From contig CBRG010000185.1 of NCBI GenBank assembly GCA_000470535.1, positions 1-35,823 of the forward strand: a DNA stretch of 35,823 nt. Direction: 5' to 3'. Source of the DNA: Streptomyces sp. AW19M42. Its GTDB lineage: Bacteria; Actinomycetota; Actinomycetes; Streptomycetales; Streptomycetaceae. Of this stretch, positions 15,310 through 21,817 are shown in pieces. The position numbers and the translations under genes were made by a program. The first letter of the stretch is position 1. Every line of letters starts with the position of its first letter. The notes beneath the pieces are model-generated. The model searched no databases. It was not told the origin of the DNA and worked only from the letters and a program-made list of their open reading frames with translations.

Positions 15310-15316
15310 GCTCTGC

Positions 15317-15811
15317 ATGAGGGATTGGATACGTCGCCCGCTCCCGCACCACGAAGAGACCAACATCGTCTTCTTCCGCGGAACGTCTCTGGACGCGCTC
15401 GTGCGCGGGCTCCTCGGCGCGGACCGGATGCCGCTCGCGTACAGCACCGGCCCCGACTGGGGAGTGGTGATGCACGACATGCTCAGCTGGGAGAGCGGTG
15501 ACTACGACCTCGTCCATTACGGGAGGTTGTGCCCTCCCGGCGCGGAGCTCGTCGTTCTGGTGACAGAGCCGTGCATCGCCAAGGCGCACGGCCCCTCGTT
15601 CCATTACTACCGCGACGGGGGCCTGGTCACCTGCTTCAGCTTCGAGAGTCCATCCCGACCCGGTGGCGATGAGCCCGGCCTGCTGACGCCCGCCCTCACC
15701 GCGGCGAAACTGACCGGTCCGCACGCGGAACTCGACGGAGATGATGCCGAAGAGCGGATCATGGCGGCGATCGCGGGCTTCTTCTCGCTGCCCGATCTCG
15801 AAATGCCGTGA
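15317..15811 (+). CDS. small hypothetical protein (possible DUF6461-like)
   Basis: A 164-residue acidic soluble protein starting MRDWIRRPLPHHEETNIVFF at an ATG 8 nt past a TAGCGT -10 box, with no ribosome-binding site. It contains TNIVFFRG near the start, a central GPDWGVVMHDMLSWESGDYD and a later HYYRDGGLVTCFSFESPSRP. Arrangements like these, with an early Phe-x-Arg-Gly and a late G-x-V-x-x-F, recall the DUF6461 group of Streptomyces proteins. I am not certain of that, and no function is known. No signal peptide, membrane segment or catalytic motif is visible. The promoter resembles damage-inducible promoters, which is the only hint at its role. Confidence 0.6.
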   Translation: MRDWIRRPLPHHEETNIVFFRGTSLDALVRGLLGADRMPLAYSTGPDWGVVMHDMLSWESGDYDLVHYGRLCPPGAELVVLVTEPCIAKAHGPSFHYYRDGGLVTCFSFESPSRPGGDEPGLLTPALTAAKLTGPHAELDGDDAEERIMAAIAGFFSLPDLEMP

Positions 15812-15867
15812 CGGATCCGAAGGACGCGAAGAGGCCTTCTCCGTAGGGCTGTTCCGTCCGTCCGTTC

Positions 15868-15891
15868 CCGAAGCCGAAGCCGAAGCCGAAG
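15868..15891. repeat. four tandem CCGAAG hexamers
   Basis: Four exact copies of CCGAAG lie in the 690-nt stretch between 15811 and the LPMO gene. No convincing gene spans them, although a leftward frame (15759-16079) reads them as Gly-Phe repeats. The rest of 15812-16200 shows nothing I can name. Confidence 0.7.
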
Positions 15892-16203
15892 TCCTCCACG
15901 AAATGACTGTCGTGCCGGATGCGGAACTCCTTCAGCCCCTCGGGGCCGCGCCGCGGATGTCCGCCGGCTCCGGAGTGCCGCATCGGGCATGCGAATGATC
16001 CTCGCGGGCCCGGGGACCTGAGGGCTGTCCCGCGAACTCGGCTGCTGGCCACGCACCGGCGGCGGTTTCCGTACGACACCGGACCCGGCAGCGGGCTACT
16101 GACTTCCGCCGGCCGACCGCCGGATCGACATGTGGATCAAGGCGAACATACCTCCGCCGAGCAGACACTTCGAAAGAGACCGGACAATGTCCGTCCGCCG
16201 GGG

Positions 16204-16233
16204 TTGTCAGAGGCATGGGAGCGCTCCTACAGT
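16204..16233 (+). promoter_or_regulatory. promoter of the LPMO gene
   Basis: TTGTCA (16204-16209), an 18-nt spacer and TACAGT (16228-16233) form a vegetative-type promoter with a CebR-like box inside the spacer. The predicted start near 16240 leaves a leader of about 265 nt before the LPMO ATG. Confidence 0.6.
16216..16229. promoter_or_regulatory. CebR box 1
   Basis: TGGGAGCGCTCCTA differs at one base from the 14-bp CebR palindrome TGGGAGCGCTCCCA. It lies between the -35 and -10 boxes, where a bound repressor would block RNA polymerase. CebR releases DNA on binding cello-oligosaccharides. Confidence 0.8.
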
Positions 16234-16252
16234 CCCGTCCCAACACTTCATT

Positions 16253-16266
16253 TGGGAGCGCTCCCA
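16253..16266. promoter_or_regulatory. CebR box 2 (perfect)
   Basis: TGGGAGCGCTCCCA matches the CebR operator at every position. It lies about 13 nt downstream of the predicted transcription start, 37 nt after box 1, suggesting cooperative or road-block repression of the LPMO gene. Confidence 0.9.
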
Positions 16267-16332
16267 CCAAGTCCGCGGGAGCTCACTCACTCTCCGTGCG
16301 CGCGTCACGGTTGCCTCTTCGAAGGGGGCGTC

Positions 16333-16479
16333 ATGCGACCGACACCGCGCCGCTCGGCCCACGATCTCTCGCCCGGCTGTCTGACCCCGTACGCATACCC
16401 CGTCGGCCCCACACCCCCGCCCACGCGCCGGGTCGCACTCGCACCCGGACGGGCGGCGTTCCACCCCGACCAGGCATGA
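16333..16479 (+). CDS. possible upstream ORF in the LPMO leader
   Basis: ATG at 16333 follows GAAGGGGG at a short 4-nt spacing and encodes 48 residues, MRPTPRRSAHDLSPG at the start, ending 27 nt before the LPMO ATG. The composition (Arg/Pro-rich) is not convincing as a stable protein. It may be a translated regulatory leader or chance. Confidence 0.25.
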   Translation: MRPTPRRSAHDLSPGCLTPYAYPVGPTPPPTRRVALAPGRAAFHPDQA

Positions 16480-16506
16480 CCCCTCACAAGAAAGCACAGG
16501 AGAATC

Positions 16507-17595
16507 ATGGTTCAAAGCATGATCGGAAGCAGAAGACGACTGGTTTCCTTAGTCGCCGTGCTGGCGACTCTGCTGGGCGGTCTCGGCCTAGCCCTGGCCG
16601 GACAGGGCAAGGCGGAAGCGCACGGCGTGGCGATGATGCCCGGTTCGCGCACCTACCTCTGCTACGTGGACGGCCACACCAGCACGGGCGGGATGGACCC
16701 GTCGAACCCGGCGTGCCAGGCCGCGCTCGCCGAGAGCGGTGCCTCGGCGCTGTACAACTGGTTCGCGGTGCTCGACTCGAACGCGGGCGGACGCGGCGAG
16801 GGTTACGTGCCTGACGGCAAGTTGTGCAGCGCCGGCGACCGCTCCCCGTACAACTTCACCGGCTACAACGCCGCCCGGAACGACTGGCCGCGCACGCACC
16901 TCACCTCCGGCTCGACCATGAAGGTCCGGTACAGCAACTGGGCGGCCCACCCCGGTGACTTCAGGGTGTACCTGTCCAAGCCGGGCTACTCGCCCACCAC
17001 CGCGCTGGGCTGGGACGACCTGGATCTGATCCAGACGGTCACCAACCCGTCGCAGACGGGTTCCCCGGGCACTGACGGCGGTTCGTACAACTGGGACCTG
17101 CAGCTGCCTTCGGGCCGCTCGGGCAACGCGCTGCTGTTCATCCAGTGGGTACGGTCGGACAGCCAGGAGAACTTCTTCTCCTGCTCCGACATCGCCTTCG
17201 ACGGTGGCAACGGCGAAGTGACCGGGATCCAGGGATCCGGCACCACTCCCACGCCGACTCCGACCCCCACCCCGACGGACCCGCACACCGGGGCCTGCAT
17301 GGCGGTCTACACCGTGACCTCCGCCTGGAACGGCGGCTTCCAGGGCAGCGTGGAGGTCATGAACCACGGCACGACTCCGCTCAGCGGCTGGGCCGCGGCG
17401 TGGAAGCCGGGCGTCGGTACGAAGCTGAGCAGTGTCTGGAACGGTGCGCTGAGCACCGCCTCCGATGGCACGGTCACGGTCAAGAACCTTGATTACAACC
17501 GGACCATCGCCGCCGACGACAGCATCAGCTTCGGCTTCACCGCCACCTCGACCGGAAACAACTTCCCGGCCGGCACGATCAGCTGCGTCGGCTGA
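16507..17595 (+). CDS. AA10 lytic polysaccharide monooxygenase with CBM2 (CelS2-like)
   Basis: The 362-residue secreted enzyme has a signal peptide (1-38, with an RRR patch) cut at KAEA/HG so that His39 becomes the N-terminus. The AA10 domain (39 to about 240) holds the copper-binding His brace: His39 and His148 in NWAAHPGDF, plus the Phe-rich SQENFFSCSD segment. A Pro-Thr linker (about 245-260) leads to a family 2 cellulose-binding module (about 263-362) with paired Cys. The sequence closely resembles S. coelicolor CelS2, a C1-oxidising cellulose LPMO. It would nick crystalline cellulose outside the cell using copper and a peroxide or O2 co-substrate. The ATG has AGGAGA upstream. Codon 15 is TTA (16549-16551), which needs the bldA tRNA. 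Two CebR boxes lie upstream. Confidence 0.95.
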   Translation: MVQSMIGSRRRLVSLVAVLATLLGGLGLALAGQGKAEAHGVAMMPGSRTYLCYVDGHTSTGGMDPSNPACQAALAESGASALYNWFAVLDSNAGGRGEGYVPDGKLCSAGDRSPYNFTGYNAARNDWPRTHLTSGSTMKVRYSNWAAHPGDFRVYLSKPGYSPTTALGWDDLDLIQTVTNPSQTGSPGTDGGSYNWDLQLPSGRSGNALLFIQWVRSDSQENFFSCSDIAFDGGNGEVTGIQGSGTTPTPTPTPTPTDPHTGACMAVYTVTSAWNGGFQGSVEVMNHGTTPLSGWAAAWKPGVGTKLSSVWNGALSTASDGTVTVKNLDYNRTIAADDSISFGFTATSTGNNFPAGTISCVG

Positions 17596-17601
17596 CATCT
17601 G

Positions 17602-17653
17602 CCGTAGCACGGTGCCGGCGCCCGCAGCGCGCGGAGTCGGCACCGTGCTACGG
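17602..17653. terminator. 16-bp bidirectional terminator between LPMO and S41 genes
   Basis: CCGTAGCACGGTGCCG (17602-17617) is perfectly complementary to 17638-17653. It starts 7 nt past the LPMO stop and overlaps the stop codon (17648-17650) of the convergent S41-like gene, so it can end both transcripts. Confidence 0.85.
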
Positions 17654-18559
17654 CCGGCCCGCCAGTCGGGCGAGGGCCAGCGTGTGCGCCCGGTCGAGGG
17701 ACTCGGCGGCGGCGCAGGGGACATCCGGCCGCACGCCGACGCCCTCCCAGTTCGTGCCGGACACGGGGTTGATGGCGCGGCCGAAGGGGACGGTGGCTTC
17801 CAGGTGCGGGTGCACCGTCCAGCCCTGGCACGGATGCGCGCCGCCTCGGCTGCTCTCACCGACGACCACGGCTCGGCCGAGCTGCTGAAGGTCGTACGCG
17901 AGCTCCTCCGCGGCGGAGAAGGTGCTGTCGCTCGTCAGCACGTACAGCGGCTTTCTGCCGCCGAAGCGCGCGCCGGGAACGTGCGGCGGGCTCCAGGACT
18001 GCTCGCTGCGCTCGCCGCCACGCCAGTACATGGTGTTGAGGTGCGTGCGCTCGTCCAGCAGGTATCCGCAGACGAAGGCGACCGTGTCCGGGTCGCCGCC
18101 CCGGTTGCCGCGCAGGTCCACGATCAGCGCCTGGGCGCGGGAGGCCAGGGTGAGCGCGGCGCTCAGCGGTTCGGCTGCCCACTCCAGCGGGAACAGCATC
18201 GGTGCCAGCTCCACCACGGCGACCCCTCCGTCGAGCAGCTGCACCCGGGGCGCGCCGCCCAGCGAGGTGTCGAAGTCCCGGCGCATGGCCTCCAGGGTGG
18301 CCGCCCCCTCCTTCGGGGGCACCGGCTCCCCGTGGTGCTTCAGTCTCAGGTGCCGGTCGTTGTTGACGGACTGCAGGTCAGCGGTGACCAGACGGGCGAG
18401 CTCCTCGGCGTCCTCGACGTCGTAGGCGCCCTCGGCCAGGCGTCGTCGGAGCAGGCCGGCTATCTGTTCGGCCGCCTCGGGGAAGACGTAGCGCTCGGTC
18501 AGGAGCCGGACCGTCTCGTCGATGACGGGAGCGGGCTGAAGCTTCGTCGGTGTCGTCAT
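17648..18559 (-). CDS. S41-family (tail-specific/IRBP-like) peptidase domain protein
   Basis: A 303-residue cytosolic protein without signal peptide or PDZ domain. The N-terminal helical bundle (1 to about 75) contains VIDETVRLLTERYVFPE, typical of the IRBP-like S41 subgroup. The S41 core follows with ALIVDLRGNRGGDPDTVAF (about 144-162) and PLYVLTSDSTFSAAEELAYD, where Ser215 is the expected nucleophile. His70 (NNDRHLRL) and the late NWEGVGVRPDVP complete the family pattern. S41 enzymes cleave peptides at the C-terminus, but this subgroup also contains proteins of unknown substrate. It is divergent from the ArsR gene, and both starts flank an inverted repeat at 18585-18614. Confidence 0.85.
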   Translation of the reverse strand: MTTPTKLQPAPVIDETVRLLTERYVFPEAAEQIAGLLRRRLAEGAYDVEDAEELARLVTADLQSVNNDRHLRLKHHGEPVPPKEGAATLEAMRRDFDTSLGGAPRVQLLDGGVAVVELAPMLFPLEWAAEPLSAALTLASRAQALIVDLRGNRGGDPDTVAFVCGYLLDERTHLNTMYWRGGERSEQSWSPPHVPGARFGGRKPLYVLTSDSTFSAAEELAYDLQQLGRAVVVGESSRGGAHPCQGWTVHPHLEATVPFGRAINPVSGTNWEGVGVRPDVPCAAAESLDRAHTLALARLAGRP

Positions 18560-18584
18560 GGCAGGGAGTACAGCACCACACTTG

Positions 18585-18614
18585 CGAAAGCGTCAAAGAC
18601 TTTAGACACTTTCG
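18585..18614. promoter_or_regulatory. inverted-repeat operator between the S41 and ArsR genes
   Basis: CGAAAG-n-GTC-n-AA at the left mirrors TT-n-GAC-n-CTTTCG at the right; 22 of 30 positions are symmetric. It ends 2 nt before the ArsR ATG (18617) and lies 26 nt upstream of the S41 start, so one dimeric regulator, most simply the ArsR protein itself, could control both genes. Confidence 0.7.
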
Positions 18615-18616
18615 TT

Positions 18617-19186
18617 ATGCGTGATCAGTCTTCCCACTCGCCACCTCCCGAGGACGTCCTGGAGATCGGCGCGCCCGAGCAGTTCGCGGCGCTCGCCCAC
18701 CCGTTGCGGCAGCGGCTGCTCTTCGCCCTGGGCCACCGGCCCGCCACCGTCAGCCGGCTGGCGGCCCAGCTCGACGCGAAGAAGGGCAACGTCGCCCACC
18801 ACCTCAAAGTGCTCCGCGAGGCCGGGCTGGTCCACATCGCGGAGACCCGCCAGGTCCGCGGCGGCACCGAGCAGTACTACCAGCGCACGGCCCGCCACAT
18901 GGTCGTCGCCGAACCGCAGGCGGCAGGCACCGCCGCGATGCTCGCCGCGGTCGCCCAGGAGCTGGACCGCTCCCCCGCCGAACCCCACCTGACCCTGCGC
19001 CACCTGCGTCTCAGCCCCGCGAAGGCGAGGCAACTCGGAGAGGCCCTCGCCGGACTGGTCGACGACGCCGAGGAGGACGGGGAGGAAGAGGGGCAGGAAG
19101 GCCGGAGGGAACAGCCCGTGCACGGGGCGTTGGTGGTGCTCTACCAGCAGGCCCCGCCGACCGGCACCACCAACGCGTCCGCCTAG
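18617..19186 (+). CDS. ArsR-family winged-helix regulator
   Basis: A 189-residue protein from the ATG at 18617, starting MRDQSSHSPPPEDVLEIG. The upstream frame is long but has no sensible protein before this point. The winged HTH (about 20-100) reads FAALAHPLRQRLLFALGHRP, then SRLAAQLDAKKGNVAHHLKVLREAGLVHI and a wing with GGTEQYYQRTAR. There are no metal-ligand Cys residues, so it is a non-metal member. The C-terminal third is acidic with a DAEEDGEEEG run. It is probably an autorepressor of itself and the divergent S41-like gene through the inverted repeat between them. The start lacks a ribosome-binding site, so the transcript may be leaderless. Confidence 0.85.
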   Translation: MRDQSSHSPPPEDVLEIGAPEQFAALAHPLRQRLLFALGHRPATVSRLAAQLDAKKGNVAHHLKVLREAGLVHIAETRQVRGGTEQYYQRTARHMVVAEPQAAGTAAMLAAVAQELDRSPAEPHLTLRHLRLSPAKARQLGEALAGLVDDAEEDGEEEGQEGRREQPVHGALVVLYQQAPPTGTTNASA

Positions 19187-19274
19187 GGCCTGCGCCATGG
19201 CGACAGTTCACCGATGACCAGGGGAAGCGCATCGCGGCGTACCTGTCGATCGGTGAGTACCGCCGGGGCGGGGG

Positions 19275-19661
19275 TCAGGCGGGCGGGATGTCGGGGCGAG
19301 CGTCGTACACGGCGCGGGCGGCGTCGATGTGCGTCAGGTGCGTGATGCTCCACTCCAACAGGGGGGCGGTCGCTTCGCGGAGGGCCCTGCCCATCGGAGT
19401 GAGTTCGTAACTGACGTGCGGTGGCATGACGTTGCGGACGGTCCGCGTGAGGATCCCGTCGCGTTCCAGGTCGCGCAGGGTGACGGTGAGCATGCGCTGA
19501 CTGATCCCGTCGACGGCCCGCTTGAGTTCGGTGAAGCGGCGTGGCCCCTGGCTGAGGTTACGCACGACCAGCAGCGACCACCTGCCGCCGACGATGCCGA
19601 GCACTTCACGGGCCTGGCACGGGTCCGCCGGCCGCGACTCGCCGCCCGCTGTGCCGCTCAT
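19275..19661 (-). CDS. HxlR-family transcriptional regulator
   Basis: The 128-residue protein has the HxlR (DUF24) winged-helix pattern: Cys15 in DPCQAREVLGIVGGRWSLLV, then FTELKRAVDGISQRMLTVTL, RDLERDGILTR, a wing with PPHVSYELTPMG and a dimerisation helix. Members often sense thiol-reactive or phenolic compounds, and the single conserved Cys is in the right place. It is divergent from the alpha/beta-hydrolase gene at 19821. The 159-nt gap has two related GGnnCCTAAA motifs that may be its operators. It probably controls the hydrolase. Confidence 0.9.
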   Translation of the reverse strand: MSGTAGGESRPADPCQAREVLGIVGGRWSLLVVRNLSQGPRRFTELKRAVDGISQRMLTVTLRDLERDGILTRTVRNVMPPHVSYELTPMGRALREATAPLLEWSITHLTHIDAARAVYDARPDIPPA

Positions 19662-19681
19662 GGTTACCTCCAGAGAACCGG

Positions 19682-19754
19682 GGCACCTAAATGTGCCTTA
19701 TTGATCGGGATGCGGCAGGTGTAGCACGATGATTTCGGTTCCTAAAGAGTACCG
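19682..19754. promoter_or_regulatory. paired CCTAAA-centred operator candidates for the HxlR regulator
   Basis: GGCACCTAAATGTGCC (19682-19697) is an inverted repeat of GGCAC/GTGCC. CGGTTCCTAAAGAGTACCG (19736-19754) has CGGT/ACCG ends and the same CCTAAA core. The cores are 55 bp apart in the divergent gap between the HxlR regulator and the hydrolase. Confidence 0.5.
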
Positions 19755-19820
19755 AGGCACAAACAGGAACCGTTATGTTCCCGTGCCTCCACGCCCCGAA
19801 GAGTAAGAAGACCTCCCCTC

Positions 19821-20552
19821 ATGTCTACTTTTCTGCTGGTACACGGTGCCTGGCACAGCGGCCGGTGCTGGGAGCGGGTGGTCCCGCTGCTGGAGTCGGC
19901 CGGACACCGCGTGTTCGCGCCCTCACTGACCGGCTACGGCGACAAGGCACACCTGCTCGGCCCCGAGGTGGGGCTCGACACGCACGTCGAGGACGTCCTG
20001 AAGCTGATCCGCGAGGAGGACATGACCGAGGTGGTGCTCGTGGGTCACAGCTACGCGGGGCTGGTCGTCTCGTCCGTGGCCAACGAGGTACCGGAACGGC
20101 TCGCACGTCTCGTGTACCTGGACGCGATGGTCCCGGAGCACGGCGAGACCGCCGTCGACGTACAGCCCATGACCCAGAACCTGATCGACCTGGCCGCCAA
20201 GTCCGACAACGGCTGGCGCATCCCGCCGCTGCCCGAGATGCCTGCGCCCCTCGGCCTGTTCGGGGTCACCGACCCGGCGGACATCGCATGGCTGCGTGCG
20301 ACGCTCTCCGACCAGCCAGTGCGCTGCCTGCGGCAACCGGTCCGGCTGGACAACCCTGCCTTGGACTCGGTTCCGCGCACGCACATCCACTGTGTCGGCG
20401 CAGAGCCGGAGGGCATCGTGCGGCGGCCCGTCGCCGCGACACAGGCCAACGGCTCCCCGGCACGGATACGGGAGCTGCCGACCGGGCACGACTGCATGAT
20501 CACCATGCCGTCGGACCTGAGCGAACTGCTGCTGGAATCCACCTCTCGGTAG
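19821..20552 (+). CDS. alpha/beta-hydrolase (esterase/hydroxynitrile-lyase-like subgroup)
   Basis: The 243-residue protein starts MSTFLLVHGAWHSG, the typical N-terminus of the salicylate-esterase/hydroxynitrile-lyase-like group (Abhydrolase_6). The nucleophile is Ser77 in LVGHSYAG and the catalytic His is His223 in LPTGHDCM. The lid region (about 120-170) is Pro- and Leu-rich. The cytosolic enzyme probably cleaves a small ester, with an unknown substrate. The divergent HxlR regulator suggests induction by a reactive or phenolic compound. The ATG at 19821 has only a weak purine stretch upstream (GTAAGAAG). Confidence 0.9.
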   Translation: MSTFLLVHGAWHSGRCWERVVPLLESAGHRVFAPSLTGYGDKAHLLGPEVGLDTHVEDVLKLIREEDMTEVVLVGHSYAGLVVSSVANEVPERLARLVYLDAMVPEHGETAVDVQPMTQNLIDLAAKSDNGWRIPPLPEMPAPLGLFGVTDPADIAWLRATLSDQPVRCLRQPVRLDNPALDSVPRTHIHCVGAEPEGIVRRPVAATQANGSPARIRELPTGHDCMITMPSDLSELLLESTSR

Positions 20553-20562
20553 CGTCCGGGCC

Positions 20563-20685
20563 GTGGCCGCGGCTGCGGGCCGACAGCCCGCGACACCCAC
20601 CGCCGTCCCGGCGGCCGCGCCGCCCGCCGAACGCGACGTCGCCCAACTCGTCGCCGGGCTCCGCGACCTCCTCAGGGCACCCTGA
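20563..20685 (+). other. 40-codon ORF fragment, possibly a gene remnant
   Basis: A GTG at 20563 opens 40 codons ending DVAQLVAGLRDLLRAP, which has the look of a protein C-terminal helix after a Pro/Ala-rich stretch. There is no ribosome-binding site. An inverted repeat TACAGGC-TGA-GCCTGTA (20691-20707) follows directly and may be a terminator. I read it as debris or a very small gene. Confidence 0.25.
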
Positions 20686-20808
20686 AGCCGTACAGGCTGA
20701 GCCTGTAGGGGTAATGCGCGCCGAAATCCCTCGCGAGAGGCTGCCCGACCTCCTTGTACGCGTTTCACCTGCGCACATGGGCGGAAAATCACCGAGGGGA
20801 GGTCCCAC

Positions 20809-20946
20809 ATGCTGCTGACCTACGAGGACGGCTGGCGCGAGGCGGTCCGCCGGGCGAAGCAGCTGGCTCCGGACGGCAAGGAGCGGGAAGTGAACCCCTC
20901 CACCGGCATGTGGAAGCTCGCGCTCACCATCGGCCGGCCGCAGTAG
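20809..20946 (+). CDS. 45-residue hypothetical protein with a strong ribosome-binding site
   Basis: The ATG at 20809 has AGGGGAGGT ending 6 nt upstream, the best ribosome-binding site in this part of the window. The product starts MLLTYEDGWREAVRRAKQLA and ends MWKLALTIGRPQ. It has no membrane segment or Cys; one amphipathic helix and a short strand are likely. It is too short to carry a recognised domain. It is convergent with the GNAT gene, with 21 nt between the stops. Confidence 0.5.
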   Translation: MLLTYEDGWREAVRRAKQLAPDGKEREVNPSTGMWKLALTIGRPQ

Positions 20947-20967
20947 GGCGGCGCCGCCCCCGCACCG

Positions 20968-21510
20968 TCAGGCCCGGTCCAGGCCCCACGTCTGCAGGAC
21001 GTAGGGCCTGCCCTTCTCCTCGCCCTCGATCAGGGGTACGTCGAGCAGGCTGAAGCCCGCCCGTGTCGCCACCCCGACGCTGGCGGCGTTGTCGGCCTCC
21101 AGCTCCAGGATCACCTGGTCCGCGCCCAGCTCCTCGAAGGCGTACCCGGCCATCAGGCGTACCGCCCGTGCGGCCAGGCCGTGGCCGCGGTGGGCGGGGC
21201 CGACCGCGTAACCCAGCTCCGTGCCCTCGGGGGCGCGGCGCAGCATCACCTCACCGAGCGGGGCGCCGCCGTCGACGGTGATCGCGAGCAGGATGGTCGA
21301 GCCCTCCTCCCGCAGGCGCCGGGCCCTGTCCAGGCGGGCCCGGGAGGCCTTCTCGTCGAAGGGCGAGACGATCGGGGTCCAGTGCGCGATGTCGGCGTGG
21401 TCGAACAGGCCGGGCATCGCGGTCAGGTCGGCCTCCGTCCAGTCGCGCAGGACGAGGCCCTCTCCCGTGAGCTCGATCCGGTCGGGGAAGGGTGACGTGG
21501 TGTTGCTCAT
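20968..21510 (-). CDS. GNAT-family N-acetyltransferase (RimJ/RimL-like)
   Basis: I choose the ATG at 21510 (AGGGAGG 8 nt upstream), giving 180 residues; the longer frame upstream is the DoxX-like remnant in another frame. The protein shows LTGEGLVLRDWTEADLTAMP at the start, TELGYAVGPAHRGHGLAARA (acetyl-CoA-binding motif A) in the middle, and NAASVGVATRAGFSLLDV near the end, as in GNAT enzymes that acetylate N-termini or small amines. The substrate cannot be told. It lies downstream of the catabolic operon on the same strand but is separated from it by the remnant. Confidence 0.9.
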   Translation of the reverse strand: MSNTTSPFPDRIELTGEGLVLRDWTEADLTAMPGLFDHADIAHWTPIVSPFDEKASRARLDRARRLREEGSTILLAITVDGGAPLGEVMLRRAPEGTELGYAVGPAHRGHGLAARAVRLMAGYAFEELGADQVILELEADNAASVGVATRAGFSLLDVPLIEGEEKGRPYVLQTWGLDRA

Positions 21511-21770
21511 GGTGTGGGGCCTCCCTGGCCTGCTCGGGACGGAGCAGGATATCCGGGCCCTCGCCGCCAGGCCCCGTGACCGAGCATTCCCAGCACCGGG
21601 ACGGCCGCCGCCGTGGCGAGGAACACGATGTCGCGGGAGTCCACCCGCAGGTGCGCGATGATCGCGCCGCTGAAGTAGCGGATGAGACCGACCGCGGCCA
21701 GGGTGCCCAGGATCGGGCCCGGCGCTCCCTCGCGGGAGGCCGTTTCCCTGAACGACGCGACCAGTGGCAC
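21507..21770 (-). pseudogene. N-terminally truncated DoxX-like membrane protein remnant
   Basis: About 75 residues resemble the C-terminal half of small DoxX-like membrane proteins: LGTLAAVGLIRYFSGAIIAH, a polar loop VDSRD, and a second helix VFLATAAAVPVLGMLGHG. The first two helices of the family are missing. Further upstream the frame runs into the end of the TetR gene. A GTG at 21770 could start an 87-residue product. The GNAT gene overlaps the 3' end by 4 nt. A truncated relic is the simplest reading; a short two-helix protein is possible. Confidence 0.45.
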
Positions 21771-21817
21771 CAGTTGCGATGTCGTCCCCGTCCCCGGACG
21801 GGCGGCGCCGCACCCGC

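Noticed and set aside
15759..16079. Leftward 106-codon ORF with GFGFGFG over the CCGAAG repeats
   Set aside because: It overlaps the end of the 15317-15811 gene, has no ribosome-binding site, and the Gly-Phe run is just the repeat read on the other strand.
19187..19274. Gene-like fragment reading FTDDQGKRIAAYLSIGEYR between the ArsR and HxlR genes
   Set aside because: The amino-acid composition is plausible for a remnant, but it has no start, no ribosome-binding site and fewer than 30 codons; too little to call.
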